A stretch of 64,000 nucleotides of DNA from Streptomyces sp. NBC_00704 (GCF_036226605.1 NZ_CP109000.1:7932501-7996500), one strand, 5' to 3'; counted from the stretch's first letter, positions 54,301-62,321 are shown. Numbers and translations are program-made. The notes: generated from the sequence alone by a model not told the origin.

Positions 54301-55979
54301 GCCGCCGCCTGCCGCTCGAACAGCTCGGCCACCGGCACCGGAGGCGCCGAGCGGTCCACACGGTCGTCGTGGGCCAGCACCTCCCGCTCCTCGTCGGCGG
54401 CAAGCAGACCGAGATCGCGGACCGGGGTGTCCGGCGCCGCCTCGGCGAACCGGGTCAGCAGCCGGCCCAGCCGTTCGCCCATGCTCCGCGCCGTCGCCTC
54501 GTCGAAGAGGTGCGCGTCGTACTCCAGGCTGCCGAGCAGCCCGTCCGCCTCCCGGGCGAACACCACCGACAGGTCGTACTTCGCGCCGTGCGCCATGTCA
54601 CGCCGGATGGTCAATGGCGTTGCTCCGTAGGTGACTTGGGCGGAGCCGGGATCGGTCAGGACGAGCATCGTCTGCACGACCGGCGTGTGAGCGCCGGTGC
54701 GGTCGGGCCGCAGCCGCTCCACGACCTTGTCGAAGGGGGCCCACTTCAGCCGCAGCGCGCCGGCCACCTCCTCGCGCGCCCGCCCCAGCACCTCGCGCAC
54801 GGTCATCGCGCCCGTCACGTCCTGGCGCAGCACGACCATGTTGACGAAGTAGCCGACGAGGTCCTTGGTCTGCGGGTCGTCCCGCAGGGAGACGGGCGAG
54901 CCGATCAGCACCCGCTCCTGGCGGCTCAGCTTGGCGAGAAACGTGCCGTACACCGCCAGGAGCGCCATGAACAGCGTGACGCCCTCGCGCTCCGCGAGCC
55001 GTTCCAGCTTCTCGGTCACCCCGGCCGGGACGCGTAACGGGACGGTGCCGCCCCGGTGTTCCTGTGCGGCGGGCCGGGGCCGGTCGGAGGGCAGGGCCAG
55101 CACGGGCAGGTCTCCGGCGAGCCGGTCGGCCCACTCGTCGAGCAGCCGGGTGGACCGCTCGGGCGTGAGGTGCCTGCGGTGCCACTCCGCGAAGTCGGCG
55201 TACTGAGGGCGTCCCGGCACGGCCTCCACCGGCAGGCCCCGCCCGGTGCGGTCGTAGGCGTCGAGGAGTTCGCGCAGGAAGATCCCGGCCGAGGCGGCAT
55301 CGGAGGCGATGTGGTGGATGTTGCAGACGATCGCGCTCTCCGCACCCGGACCGAGCGCACACAACACCGAGAGCACGGGCCCGTGCTCCAGGTCGAGGCG
55401 GGTGTTGGCCACCCGCCGGGCGAGCGCGTCGAGTTCCTTGTCGTCACCGTAGTGCTCGACGCCGTAGTGGAAGGCCGTGTCGTCGTCGGAGACGATTTGG
55501 AGGAGCCGGGCGTCGCGCAACGCGTACGTGGTGCGCAGGACTTCCTGGCGCCGCAGCACCCCGGCGACGGCCCGGCGCAGCCGTTCCCCGTCGAGCCGGA
55601 ACGGCAGCCGCGTCAGGAACGGGCCGTTGTAGGCCTGCGGGGTCGGCAGGTACTGGTCGATGAGCCAGATGCCGCTCTGGCCGAACGAGGCCTGCGTCGT
55701 GGCGCCGTCGCGTGGCGCGGACCCGGCCGTCAGCTCCTGTCCGCCGGAGCCGGAGCGGCCCCGCGCGAGCCGCTCGGCCACGGCCGCCGCGCTCTGCGCG
55801 CCCAGCCGTTCCCCGACCGGCGGGTCGACGGCGAACACCGCCCGCAGCACCGCGCCCAGCTGCTCCAGCAGCGCGGGGTCGTCGCAGTGGTCGGAGAAGG
55901 CCTCGTCGGGCCTGAGACCGGGGGAACCGAGGGTTCTCCTGGCCAGGTCCAGAACAGCCGATGTCAAAGGGTTGTTCAC
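51339..55979 (-). CDS. tomB: NRPS TomB: (degenerate carrier)-C-A-T-reductase
   Basis: The 1546-residue protein has a C domain (~95-520) with active site IHHIASDAAS. The A domain (~545-1040) shows A3 IHTSGSTGAPKGVV, the amino-acid-binding Asp in SFDVSVMEI, A8 YRTGDLVRW and A10 PSGKID. The T domain carries the Ser of FTLGGNSII at ~1095. The terminal reductase (~1180-1540) has FLLTGATGFLG and the Tyr/Lys of GIGYTQSKWVAEG. It activates the hydropyrrole amino acid, couples it to anthranilate from TomA and releases the dipeptide as an aldehyde that cyclises to the PBD imine. Residues ~20-72 resemble a carrier domain without its serine. Confidence 0.94.
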   Translation of the reverse strand: MNNPLTSAVLDLARRTLGSPGLRPDEAFSDHCDDPALLEQLGAVLRAVFAVDPPVGERLGAQSAAAVAERLARGRSGSGGQELTAGSAPRDGATTQASFGQSGIWLIDQYLPTPQAYNGPFLTRLPFRLDGERLRRAVAGVLRRQEVLRTTYALRDARLLQIVSDDDTAFHYGVEHYGDDKELDALARRVANTRLDLEHGPVLSVLCALGPGAESAIVCNIHHIASDAASAGIFLRELLDAYDRTGRGLPVEAVPGRPQYADFAEWHRRHLTPERSTRLLDEWADRLAGDLPVLALPSDRPRPAAQEHRGGTVPLRVPAGVTEKLERLAEREGVTLFMALLAVYGTFLAKLSRQERVLIGSPVSLRDDPQTKDLVGYFVNMVVLRQDVTGAMTVREVLGRAREEVAGALRLKWAPFDKVVERLRPDRTGAHTPVVQTMLVLTDPGSAQVTYGATPLTIRRDMAHGAKYDLSVVFAREADGLLGSLEYDAHLFDEATARSMGERLGRLLTRFAEAAPDTPVRDLGLLAADEEREVLAHDDRVDRSAPPVPVAELFERQAAATPDAVAVTDGARRWTYRELDERAGRLARVLREEGAAAGRRVAIALPRSVEMVAGLLAVVKSGASYVPLDPSHPPERVAYVLDDTEALLVLTDSATADRLPPDTRLLEIDREADRIAAADPAPLGPTRTPDDEIYVIHTSGSTGAPKGVVIRDRTVGNLVAAQHRISPCGATGTTLQYMTLSFDVSVMEILGTLCVGGTLALIPGELHKDLHRLAAFVAEHDVTRLYLPYIALQRFAALAVAEDLCCDALREVTSVGEALVVSPQIREFFARHPRARLLNMYGPSETHLATWHELSGDPADWPEAPPIGRAVDGMRLRVLGPDRELLPPGVTGELYIGGPYLSPGYRGRPEETARRFLPDPYGGEGEVIYRTGDLVRWNARGDLEYLGRADDQIKIRGYRVEPSEVEAALDALDGVRDSAVVAVEFGPGDRRLVAAVTGDGAEDTVGLRAALAERLPEYLVPAHLVRLDRLPTTPSGKIDRGGLAGRLAAEVRDRGADQGAKAAQPPRTGTERAIAEVWADILGGGVPGRDGDFFTLGGNSIIATELVYRLRTSFEVDIPLRTLFDNPTVAGMAARIDERRAGDTTAFTEPTADLRADVTLPDTVHPGDRTPVPPDAATRFLLTGATGFLGCWLLRELTTVPGHTVTCLVRAEDADAALARLHATADRYGITGGIDWERVRAVPGDLARPRMGLSDADHDELAGSVEAVHHAAAHINFVLPYASVKPANVDGLRSVLEFAATGRLKHVHHMSTVAVFAPGREGGTITEEAVPDRCEGLGIGYTQSKWVAEGIARLARERGMPVTVYRIGRISGDSVTGACQADDFLWRQIKSFIELGSAPPAEELTTDLLPVDFVGRAVAALSREPSADGATYHLFHPRGSDFTPVHAAVRDCGHPLDTVPAEEWLTRLEESARRPGGNALAAAVPLFREGALELGENTYGNERTTRLLDRLGLRWPDIDRRSLARMIRWFEAAGELDDRALARQGA

Positions 55980-56046
55980 GGTCCGCCCCCTCCGGAGACG
56001 TCGGGCGACCGGCGCGGCGCGCGTGCCGGGCGCTGTCGGGTCTCCG

Positions 56047-57951
56047 TCAGCCGTGCGACGACGAGGTGGTGGCCGCCTGGTCGCGGGACTCCTCGATGAA
56101 GCGCGCCAGCTGCTCGACCGTGCCGTGCCGGAAGACCGACTCGGTGGTGATCTCGAGCCCGAATATCTTCTGGAGACGGGAGGCCAGCTGCACGAAGTGG
56201 AGGGAATTACCGCCGTGTCCCAGGAAAGAGTCGGTGGTCGAGAAGTCGTCCATTCCGGAGATCTCGATCCAGGACTGGAGGACGACAGCTTCGAGGGGGT
56301 TCTGCATGGTCTTCTCGCCTTTCTCGGATTTCTCGTTCCTGTTGTTCCGGATTTTCTGGTTCTTCCGGGATTCCACGGTGAGCGCGGTGCGGTCGATCTT
56401 CCCGTTCACGTTCGTCGGCATTTTCTCCAGGTGCCGGAACACGGAGGGGACCATGTGCGAGGGCAGGTCCGCGGAGAGCCGCCGGACCAGGTCCGCGGGG
56501 TCGGCCGGGCAGCCGTCGCCGGTGGTGTAGAAGGCGACGAGTCGCTTCTCGTGGGTGTCCTCGTCCTCGAAGGCCTTGACGGCGGCGTCCGCGACCCCGT
56601 CGAGGGCGCGCACGGCCAGCGTCACGGCGCTGGTCTCCACCCGGAACCCGCGGATCTTCACCATGCTGTCGGAGCGCCCCACCAGCACGATGTCGCCGTT
56701 GTTGTTCCGCCGCGCGAGGTCGCCGGTGCGGTAGAGCAGTCCGTCGCCGTCCGGGTCCCGGGTGAACTTCTCGGCGGTCAGCTCCGGCTGGTCGGCGTAG
56801 CCGAGGGCGACGCCGGTGCCGCCCACGCAGAGTTCGCCCACCTCGCCGGCGTCGCAGGGGCGCATCGACGGGTCGTAGACCTCCAGGGTGACCGTCGGCA
56901 GCGGGCGGCCGATCGGGACGACGCCCGCCCCGTCCACGTCGTCGGGCGAGGTCAGCGGGTGCAGAGCGGTGATGGAGGAGTTCTCCGTGCACCCGTAGCC
57001 GTTGTAGACGACCGCGTCGGTGCGGGCGAGGGCGCGGCGCAAGTGGTCAGGGGAAGGGAAGTCGCCGCTGAGCAGCACGATCCGCACCGAGCGCAGGCAC
57101 TCCGGCTCCTGGTCGACCAGGGCGTTGAACAGGCCGCAGGGGAGGCTGAGCACGGTCGCGCCGCGCTCCTCGACGGCCTCGCGCAGCACCGGCAGCGAGG
57201 GGAGTCCCGGGGGCATCGGCAGCAGGGTGGCGCCGTGCAGGAACGCGAGCCAGATCTCGATGGTCGAGGCGGCGAACGAGAACGCGGCCGACTGGGTCAG
57301 GCCGTCCGGGGGGCCGATGTCGAGGGGGCCGCTGTGGGGGCCGAGCCGGGCCAGTCCGCGGTGCGCGATCCGTACGCCCTTGGGCCGGCCGGTGGAGCCG
57401 GAGGTGTACATGAGGAACGCGGTGTCCTCCGGGCCGGTGCCGGGATCGGGGTCGCCGTCGGGGAGTCCCTCGCTGCCTCGGACCAGGTCGTCCCGGGAGA
57501 GCGCGCCCGCGCGGGCCTCGGGGGGCAGGTCGTCGGGGTCGTCGCAGATCACCGGCGACGGGCGGGCCTCGCGGAGGATGCGGGCGAGGTACTGCGTGGG
57601 ATGGGCGGGGTCGAGCGGGACCACGCAGCCTCCGGCCTTGAGGACCGCGAGGCAGACCGCGTAGAGGTCGGGAGAGCGGTGCATGTGCACTCCGACGCGG
57701 TCGCCTCTGCCGACGCCGCGACCCTGGAGGTGCCGGGCCATGCGGTTGGCCCGCCGGTTGAGCCGGTCGTACGTGAAGCGTTCCGCGCCGTCCGCGAGGG
57801 CGACGGCCCCGCCGTGCAGGCGGACCGTCCGTGCGAAGAGGGTCGTCAGGACGAGAGGGGAGTCCTGGGTCGGTGGACTTCCCGCCCGTAATGCGGCTTC
57901 CAGCTTTTCCGTCGACTCTTCCGTCGATAATGACGGGGAATTGCTTTCCAT
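56047..57951 (-). CDS. tomA: NRPS TomA: anthranilate-activating A-T module
   Basis: The 634-residue protein has an A domain (~30-540) with A3 FLMYTSGSTGRPKGV, A7/A8 YRTGDLARRNNNGD and A10 PTNVNGKIDRTAL. A T domain (~550-620) has the Ser of LGHGGNSLHF. In the substrate pocket the usual FDxS reads FAAS, so the Asp that holds an alpha-amino group is Ala; this fits an aryl acid such as substituted anthranilate. A lysine-rich, lower-GC linker joins A and T and contains an in-frame ATG at 56307 that could start a free carrier protein. The ATG at 57951 has GAGGAG upstream. First gene of the tomA-B-C-D-E-F operon. Confidence 0.92.
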   Translation of the reverse strand: MESNSPSLSTEESTEKLEAALRAGSPPTQDSPLVLTTLFARTVRLHGGAVALADGAERFTYDRLNRRANRMARHLQGRGVGRGDRVGVHMHRSPDLYAVCLAVLKAGGCVVPLDPAHPTQYLARILREARPSPVICDDPDDLPPEARAGALSRDDLVRGSEGLPDGDPDPGTGPEDTAFLMYTSGSTGRPKGVRIAHRGLARLGPHSGPLDIGPPDGLTQSAAFSFAASTIEIWLAFLHGATLLPMPPGLPSLPVLREAVEERGATVLSLPCGLFNALVDQEPECLRSVRIVLLSGDFPSPDHLRRALARTDAVVYNGYGCTENSSITALHPLTSPDDVDGAGVVPIGRPLPTVTLEVYDPSMRPCDAGEVGELCVGGTGVALGYADQPELTAEKFTRDPDGDGLLYRTGDLARRNNNGDIVLVGRSDSMVKIRGFRVETSAVTLAVRALDGVADAAVKAFEDEDTHEKRLVAFYTTGDGCPADPADLVRRLSADLPSHMVPSVFRHLEKMPTNVNGKIDRTALTVESRKNQKIRNNRNEKSEKGEKTMQNPLEAVVLQSWIEISGMDDFSTTDSFLGHGGNSLHFVQLASRLQKIFGLEITTESVFRHGTVEQLARFIEESRDQAATTSSSHG

Positions 57952-58435
57952 GATCGCTGATCTCCTCGGGGGTTCGTCCGGAGGAAGGGCTCCCGGGGCT
58001 CCCCTGCGCGTACCGCGCATGTCGTGGAGAACCTGAGTTGGGCTCGTGCATGGTCAGCGGTTAAAGGTGAAAATATGGTTTCCGTCTGGAAATCGATGCT
58101 AATCACGGTTTCGCATCGATGTCAAACGTGTGTGCTGATCCGCAGGTTGTGCGGGTATCCCCGTGCGTTACGCGCACACACCGGCCGATGGAATGGGGCA
58201 TGAGGCTCTGCCCCGCCTCCGTGTCGGTCCGGCATGTCCGGCGCGCCGCCCGTTCGGTGCGGTCGACCGGTACGCGTTCGCGACCGGCCCTCGCACTCCC
58301 GTACCCCGGCTTCGCGGGCTCACGCCCCCGATGGTGTCCTCAGGGAAATCATTTTTCGGCCGACGGCGGCCCCGGCGCGACACTCCTTGATAAAGTGGAA
58401 CCCCCCCACCGGTCACCCCCGTACCGGAAGCACTC
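57952..58435. promoter_or_regulatory. Divergent control region between tomA and the MarR gene
   Basis: The 484 bases hold no supported gene. The AT-rich part 58060-58130 contains a perfect inverted repeat, ATCGATGC (58092-58099) and GCATCGAT (58113-58120), 13 bases apart. It extends to 10 of 11 matches (GAAATCGATGC against GACATCGATGC). This is a plausible operator for the neighbouring MarR protein or another cluster regulator. The section nearest the MarR gene contains TTGATAAAGTGGAA at ~58387, a possible -10-like region. Confidence 0.5.
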
Positions 58436-58900
58436 ATGACTCCACGAGACGGCTCGACCCCCACCCATTATGCGGAACCGACGGTTCTACAGGCAGCCCT
58501 GACCCACCTTCAGTGCCTGCTGGTCGCCCGCCGTTCCCGCGTCAACCCCGAGGGCGTCAACTGGCACCAGTACGACGTCCTCGAACTCCTGCGGGCGCGC
58601 GGCTCCATGCGGCCCTCCGAGCTGAGCGACGTGCTGGAGGTCTCCCGGCAGACCACGTCGAAGGCCCTGCGCGTCCTCAAGGACCTGAACCTGGTGGCGC
58701 AGGTGCCCGCCGGAGAGGACCGCCGCGAACTGAGCACCTCCCTCACCCCCGAGGGTCATCTGTTCCTCGCCCGGATCGCCCGCGGCCACCACGACGTCGG
58801 ACGGCTCGCCGCCTCGGTCCTGACCGAGGGCGAGAGCGCCCTGTTCGCGGAACTCTGCGAGAAGGTCGCCGCGGCCATGGAGTCCGACCAGGTGCGGTGA
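58436..58900 (+). CDS. MarR-family transcriptional regulator
   Basis: This 154-residue winged-helix regulator has a helical dimerisation N-terminus (AALTHLQCLLVARRSR) and the DNA-binding core VLELLRARGSMRPSELSDVLEVSRQTTSKALRVLKDLNLVAQ. The wing PAGEDRRELSTSLTPEGHLFL carries the DxR turn. MarR proteins usually repress a neighbouring promoter and release it on binding a phenolic or aromatic ligand. It is divergent from tomA, with an inverted repeat in the spacer, and is the only regulator visible near the cluster. Control of the tom genes is inferred from position. The start is ATG 58436. Confidence 0.85.
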   Translation: MTPRDGSTPTHYAEPTVLQAALTHLQCLLVARRSRVNPEGVNWHQYDVLELLRARGSMRPSELSDVLEVSRQTTSKALRVLKDLNLVAQVPAGEDRRELSTSLTPEGHLFLARIARGHHDVGRLAASVLTEGESALFAELCEKVAAAMESDQVR

Positions 58901-58946
58901 GACCGCCGCCGGGTGTCCTGCCGGCGGCCGCCTCGTTTCGCCGGGC

Positions 58947-59792
58947 ATGAACGATCACACCCCCCACGTCTGTCCGCCCCCCGTGCTCGTCCTCGGCGCC
59001 CGCGGCACCACCGGCCGCCGCGTCGCCGCCCGCCTGCGCGACGCCCACCATCCGGTCCGGGCCGCCTCCCGCGGCTCCGCCGTCCCCTTCGACTGGCACG
59101 ACGACACCACCTGGGAGCCGGCGCTCACCGGCGTCGAACGCGTCTACCTCATGCTGCCGCACGCATTGCCGCTGGCACCGGACTTCGTCCACCGCGCGCT
59201 CGCGACGGGCGTACGCCGACTGGTCCTGCTGTCCAGCCGCGCCATCGAGGAGATGGGTGACGGGCGGCTGATGGCCGCCGAGCGCCTGGTCCGCGACTCC
59301 GGGGCGGACTGGACGATCGTCCGGGCCGATTGGTTCGACCAGAACTTCGACGAAGGCATCTTCCGCAAGGCCGTCCTCGACGGCACGCTCGCCCTGCCGC
59401 TCGGGGAGTGCCGCCAGACGTTCGTCGACGCGGACGACATCGCCGCCGTCGTCGTCGCCGCCCTCACCGAGGACGGCCACTGCGGCCGCACCTACGAGGT
59501 GACCGGCCCCGAGGCGCTCTCCTTCACCGACGCGCTGACACTGATCGGGCGCGCCGCCGGCCTCTCAGTCGACTTCCACGGTGACAAGGACACCTACCGC
59601 GCCACCGGACTCGCCGAGGGCCGCCCCGCCGAGGACGTCGAGCGCGAGATCAGCGCCTTCACCGCCCTGACCGCCCTCGGCGACGCCCACCCCACGGACA
59701 CCGTCCACCGCCTCACCGGCCGTCCCCCGAAACGCTTCGCCACCTACGCCGAGGAGACCGCGGCGACGGGGGCGTGGTCGGGCAAGGGATGA
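58947..59792 (+). CDS. NmrA-like NAD(P)-binding protein (atypical SDR)
   Basis: The 281-residue protein has the Rossmann motif VLVLGARGTTGRRVAARLRDAHHPVRAASR near the N-terminus. It continues GVERVYLMLPHA, LVLLSSRAIEE, WTIVRADWFDQNFDEG and QTFVDADDIAAVVVAAL, the pattern of NmrA/NAD(P)H-azoreductase-like proteins. These either reduce small molecules or sense NADP. It lies 46 bases after the MarR gene, probably in the same transcript. A link to PBD metabolism is possible but not shown by the sequence. Confidence 0.8.
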   Translation: MNDHTPHVCPPPVLVLGARGTTGRRVAARLRDAHHPVRAASRGSAVPFDWHDDTTWEPALTGVERVYLMLPHALPLAPDFVHRALATGVRRLVLLSSRAIEEMGDGRLMAAERLVRDSGADWTIVRADWFDQNFDEGIFRKAVLDGTLALPLGECRQTFVDADDIAAVVVAALTEDGHCGRTYEVTGPEALSFTDALTLIGRAAGLSVDFHGDKDTYRATGLAEGRPAEDVEREISAFTALTALGDAHPTDTVHRLTGRPPKRFATYAEETAATGAWSGKG

Positions 59793-59837
59793 GGCGCAAG
59801 GGTGCGGGTCACCGGCACCGCTCGGATGGCCCCGCCG

Positions 59838-60040
59838 CCACCATCGTCGATATCGGCGGTCCCGACGCGGACGGGCTCGCCAGATACCTGCTCAGCCTGG
59901 CTACCCCGCTGCGGGTTCTGTCGCCGGACGAAGTGCGGGAGGCACTGCTGCGCCGTGCCCGGGACTTGTTCGCGGACAACGGGAGCGGCCGCCCCTGGCT
60001 GCTGGCGAGCGGCGACACCGGCAAGGAGACTTCGTCGTGA
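59838..60040 (+). pseudogene. C-terminal remnant of a WYL-domain regulator
   Basis: The frame TIVDIGGPDADGLARYLLSLATPLRVLSPDEVREALLRRARDLFADNG matches the end of DeoR/WYL-type regulators. No N-terminal helix-turn-helix or WYL core precedes it; the upstream sequence is the end of the NmrA gene. It marks a junction where foreign DNA was joined to the cluster. Confidence 0.5.
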
Positions 60041-60395
60041 TTGACACTTTTCAAGCAGTTGGGCTTCCAGGTCCGCGATGCGTCTCTCGGCGAACCGCAG
60101 GATGGAACGGACGCCTTCGAGCCGCTCCTGGCTGTGGCTGGGATTGCGGCCCTTGTCTCAACCTCGCGCAGGGCCGAGGCCAGGAGAGTGTCGTCGTCTG
60201 CTTCGACGTGTCCGCCCGGGGTGAGCAGCAGTCCTCCGCTCGCTTTGTGCCGGATGTGCAGGACTCGCCGACGCCGGTCGATCACTACGGCGCTGCACGT
60301 GATGTGGGCAGGAGGGGTAGTGCGGGTCGGCTCGTCACCGCGTCCAGAGCCGTCAGCAGGCTGGCCAGGGCGTCTCGTTCGCAGGGGGGTCTGCC
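60040..60395 (-). pseudogene. Nudix hydrolase fragment followed by an out-of-frame helical fragment
   Basis: Reading leftwards from the ISL2-group element, one frame gives ITCSAVVIDRRRRVLHIRHK, then LLLTPGGHVEADDDTLLASALREVE. This is the strand plus Nudix box (GX5E...REVE) of a Nudix hydrolase. The frame then fails. In another frame ERLEGVRSILRFAERRIADLEAQLLEK continues to ~60040 as a helical tail that I cannot assign. The N-terminus is cut by the IS. Confidence 0.5.
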
Positions 60396-60398
60396 TTA

Positions 60399-61448
60399 CG
60401 AGCTCGTGCATGGTTGGCGGTGAGACGTCGAGCTCTTGATCGTTGATCATGGTTGTGTGGTGGGGAACTCGACTCGTGCACTGGTCATCAGCAACCGGAG
60501 GATCACGGGCCTGACGGCCGATGTGATCGCTGAACTCGTCGCCGAAGTCGGCCCGTTGTGGCATCAACGCCACCAGACCAGGCTTGCCTCCCGGCAGCGG
60601 AAGCGGGCCATGGGCGCCGGCGCGAAGCACCGGCTGGTGTTCGTCGACCGACTGCTGGCCACTCTCGTCCATCTCCGTCACGGAACCACCCACGACGTGC
60701 TGGCCTGCTGGTTTGGCGTGGACCGCTCGACCATCACCCGGGCCATCAACGAGGTGCGGCCCCTGCTCGCCGAGCGAGGGTGCACCATCAGCCCCGACGT
60801 ACGGCTGCGGACTCTGGCCGAAGTCGTCGACCATCTCGGCGCGACCGGAAAGACCGGCATCATCGACGGCACCGAGATCCGGGTCCGGCGGCCGGCCCAA
60901 GGGCGAAAGGACCGGGACAAGTTCATCTCCGGGAAGAACAAGCAGAACGCCGTCAAGTCCATGGTGGTCACGGACGGCGAAGGACGCGTGCTGTGGTGCA
61001 GCCCGACCAAGCCCGGGAGTTGCGCGGACATCACCCATGCGCGCCAGTTGGGGCTGGTGGGGCTCCTGGCCGGTGGGCCTGCGGTCAAGATCCTCGCCGA
61101 TGCCGGCTACCAGGGGCTCGGCGCGCAGACCGGCGGACGTGTAGTGACACCACCGCACCGCAAGTTCAAGAAGAACGCCCCGGACTGGTACGAGGAGATG
61201 TACGAGCGCCAGCGCAAGGCGCATTCCTCACGCCGTATCCGGGTCGAGCACGGCATTGCACACCTGAAGAACTGGCGGGCACTGGCCCGCCACCTCGGGC
61301 GCCGCGAGCACATGAGCGACACGGTCCGAGCCATCGCCGGCCTGCTGTCCCACCAGCAAATAGCGGACCTGACATCGGCCCAGCAGATGTGAACCCCGGG
61401 CCCCCACCGAAGTCCTCGACGTCTCACCGCCAACCATGCACGAGCTCG
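60399..61448 (+). mobile_element. ISL2-group element, copy 2 (1050 bp)
   Basis: Same 34-base inverted ends and length as the copy at 18142-19191, in opposite orientation. The flanks are TTA on the left (60396-60398) but TAA on the right (61449-61451). The 3-base duplication is therefore not a direct repeat, unlike copy 1. Confidence 0.92.
60436..61392 (+). CDS. ISL2-group transposase, copy 2
   Basis: Identical 318-residue protein to copies 1 and 3, with all DDE residues (TGIIDGTEIRV, VKILADAGYQG, RIRVEHGIAHLKNW). It is intact and presumably functional. Confidence 0.93.
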   Translation: MIVDHGCVVGNSTRALVISNRRITGLTADVIAELVAEVGPLWHQRHQTRLASRQRKRAMGAGAKHRLVFVDRLLATLVHLRHGTTHDVLACWFGVDRSTITRAINEVRPLLAERGCTISPDVRLRTLAEVVDHLGATGKTGIIDGTEIRVRRPAQGRKDRDKFISGKNKQNAVKSMVVTDGEGRVLWCSPTKPGSCADITHARQLGLVGLLAGGPAVKILADAGYQGLGAQTGGRVVTPPHRKFKKNAPDWYEEMYERQRKAHSSRRIRVEHGIAHLKNWRALARHLGRREHMSDTVRAIAGLLSHQQIADLTSAQQM

Positions 61449-61451
61449 TAA

Positions 61452-62318
61452 GACTTGTCCCGTAACTGCTGGTCACCGGTGAGATGATCTTGGTGTGGCT
61501 GGTGTGATCACGGCGTCGGAGCCGTCCTGGATATCCCCGTTCACGGGGCTGAGCCCGCGTCAGTTCGGCAAGGTTCTCACCGCGTTGCTACGCGAGGGCG
61601 CGGACCCGGTCCGCAAGGGCCGGCCCTGGAGCCTGCCGCTGGAGGACCGTGTCCTGCTGGTCGCCGCGTACTGGCGAACCAACCTGACACTGCGCCAACT
61701 CGCGCCGCTGTTCGGGGTGTCGAAGTCTGCGGCGGACCGCATCGTCAACCACCTCGGGCCGGCGCTGGCACTGCAGCAACGCAAGCGGTTCCGGAAGGAC
61801 ACGGTGTTGATCGTGGACGGAACCCTGGTGCCCACCCGGGACCACAGCATCGCCGAGCAGTCGAAGAACTACCGGTATTCGACCAATCACCAGGTCGTCA
61901 TCGACGCTGATACCCGGCTCGTGGTCGCCGTCGGACGGCCGCTGCCCGGCAACCGCAACGACTGCAAGCGTGGGAACTGTCTGGCGTCAAGGACGCCGTC
62001 GGCAAGACCACCGTGATCGCGGACGGGCGGCTACCGGGGCACCGGTCTTGTCATCCCGCACCGCCGCGAGCGGGGCCAGACCGAACTCCCAGCCTGGAAA
62101 GAAGAACACAACACCTCCCACCGCAGGGTCCGCGCACGCGTCGAGCACCCCTTCGCCCGCATGAAGACCTGGAAGATCCTCCGCGACTGTCGCCTGAAAG
62201 GCGACGGCGTCCACCACGCCATGCTCGGTATCGCCCGACTGCACAACCTCACTCTGGCCGGATGACGGAGAAACGAGCAGGTCACCCACCACGTCAGAGA
62301 TCATTTACGGGACAAGCC
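61452..62318 (+). mobile_element. Degenerate ~867-bp IS5-family element between two ISL2-group copies
   Basis: The terminal repeats are GACTTGTCCCGTAA and, mirrored, GGCTTGTCCCGTAA. It fills exactly the space between the TAA right of copy 2 and the TTA left of copy 3, giving a compact IS-IS-IS array. Confidence 0.8.
61495..62265 (+). pseudogene. IS5-family transposase with two frameshifts
   Basis: The first 155 residues read normally: ISPFTGLSPRQFGKVLTALL, LLVAAYWRTNLTLRQLAPLFGVSKSAADRIV and VLIVDGTLVPTRDHSIAEQSKNYRYSTNHQVV with the first Asp. One base appears to be missing at ~61970 (expected NDCKAWELSGVKDAVGK) and one extra G is present at ~62023 (expected IADGGYRGTG, second Asp). After that the original frame resumes with RRVRARVEHPFARMKTWKILRDCR (Glu) and ends HNLTLAG at 62265. 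The two indels make it inactive as a continuous protein. Confidence 0.85.
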
Positions 62319-62321
62319 TTA

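Noticed and set aside
36000..58000. Many long open frames antisense to the tom genes
   Set aside because: Frame shadows of GC-rich genes; no start signals or motifs.
59809..61224. Antisense open frames of 280-471 codons across the ISL2-group copies
   Set aside because: They mirror the intact transposase in all three copies and show no family features; only the short Nudix-like stretch before the IS is recognisable and is listed as a fragment.
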